This document shows, one piece after another, positions 63,922-64,000 of a DNA stretch of 64,000 nucleotides (positions within the stretch are counted from its first letter, which is position 1; each line of letters starts with the position of its first letter). The stretch covers positions 37,166-101,165 of the forward strand of contig NZ_JAOQMX010000007.1 of the NCBI RefSeq assembly GCF_025960985.1, given 5' to 3'. The position numbers were made by a program, and so were the translations under genes. The stretch comes from Flavobacterium psychraerolatum (GTDB lineage: Bacteria > Bacteroidota > Bacteroidia > Flavobacteriales > Flavobacteriaceae). The notes under the pieces were generated by a model that saw only the letters and a program-made list of their open reading frames with translations, had not been told where the DNA came from and did no database searches.

Positions 63922-64000
63922 GCAGTTAAATTCATATCTTTAAAGTATTGAAAAACATAGAAATAATGGAAATTTTTAAAGGTCAAAATCTCATAGAGTT
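63914..64000 (+). mobile_element. Left end of a putative IS1595-family insertion sequence
   Basis: The new sequence starts within a few bases of 63914 (GAGGTAAGCAGTTAAATTC may be the terminal repeat). It is followed at 63966 by an ATG opening MEIFKGQNLIE, which resembles the N-terminus of IS1595/ISXO2-like transposases as I remember them. The right end and target duplication lie outside the window. Confidence 0.6.
63966..64000 (+). CDS. Transposase N-terminus, partial
   Basis: Only 11 full codons are inside the window (MEIFKGQNLIE). They resemble the conserved start of IS1595-family (ISXO2-like) transposases; the short length makes this tentative, but the abrupt loss of the DPP-IV frame just upstream supports it. 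Confidence 0.5.
   Translation, partial: MEIFKGQNLIE

Noticed and set aside
1..64000. CRISPR array
   Set aside because: No regularly spaced direct repeats with unique spacers were seen; the repeats found are short simple or inverted types.

Overview
The window looks like a chromosomal segment of a Flavobacterium or close Flavobacteriaceae relative (Bacteroidota). It is AT-rich, and many promoters carry the Bacteroidota -7 element TAnnTTTG. The gene content is typical of the family: PorT (type IX secretion), a GLPGLI protein next to a carboxypeptidase-regulatory-domain outer-membrane protein, a DUF5686 protein, a TamA-like lipoprotein, a mevalonate-type HMG-CoA reductase beside a GHMP kinase, and flavobacterial intergenic simple repeats.

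Region 1 (1-14.6 kb) is sulfur assimilation and methionine supply. A minus-strand run cysH-cysD-cysN-sulfite reductase (the last leaves the window) reduces sulfate through APS. A TSUP permease, an outer-membrane barrel and a cysteine-bearing Rrf2 regulator follow. Next come a MetZ-like enzyme, an OsmC protein, a three-activity fusion (homoserine O-acetyltransferase + aspartokinase + homoserine dehydrogenase) behind a SAM-I riboswitch, and metY. metY has a leader-peptide plus hairpin unit in front of it, and two more such units lie between metY and the riboswitch. A shared 16-bp box lies in the promoters of cysH and the TSUP gene.

Region 2 (14.6-19.3 kb) is an accessory island of cassette-like inserts. 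A HEPN-type gene broken by one in-frame stop is tightly framed by 16-bp inverted repeats. A tyrosinase + DUF2182 pair is bounded by two related structured repeats.

Region 3 (19.3-26 kb) holds a secreted LprI-like protein, an Old Yellow Enzyme with a Crp-type regulator, and a translationally coupled pair: a MalY/PatB-like enzyme and an unusual FAD-monooxygenase/DsbA-like/C-terminal-helical fusion.

Region 4 (26-51.9 kb) is mostly housekeeping: metK behind a structured leader with two exclusive pairings, outer-membrane proteins, deoxynucleoside kinase, pyrophosphatase, pdhB, etfBA, thyA, folA, ubiE, porT, trmH-like, tamL, fbaA, and an accD lacking the usual zinc-ribbon cysteines. Strong hairpin terminators separate most units.

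Region 5 (51.9-64 kb) starts with about 1.4 kb that has no recognisable gene, then two tandem identical tRNA-Phe genes. An envelope/cofactor run follows (coaX, outer-membrane protein, lptC, small membrane protein, CNNM/CorC protein, PpiD-like foldase), then the mevalonate-type genes. The window ends in a dipeptidyl-peptidase IV gene cut at residue about 272 by what looks like an IS1595-family insertion.
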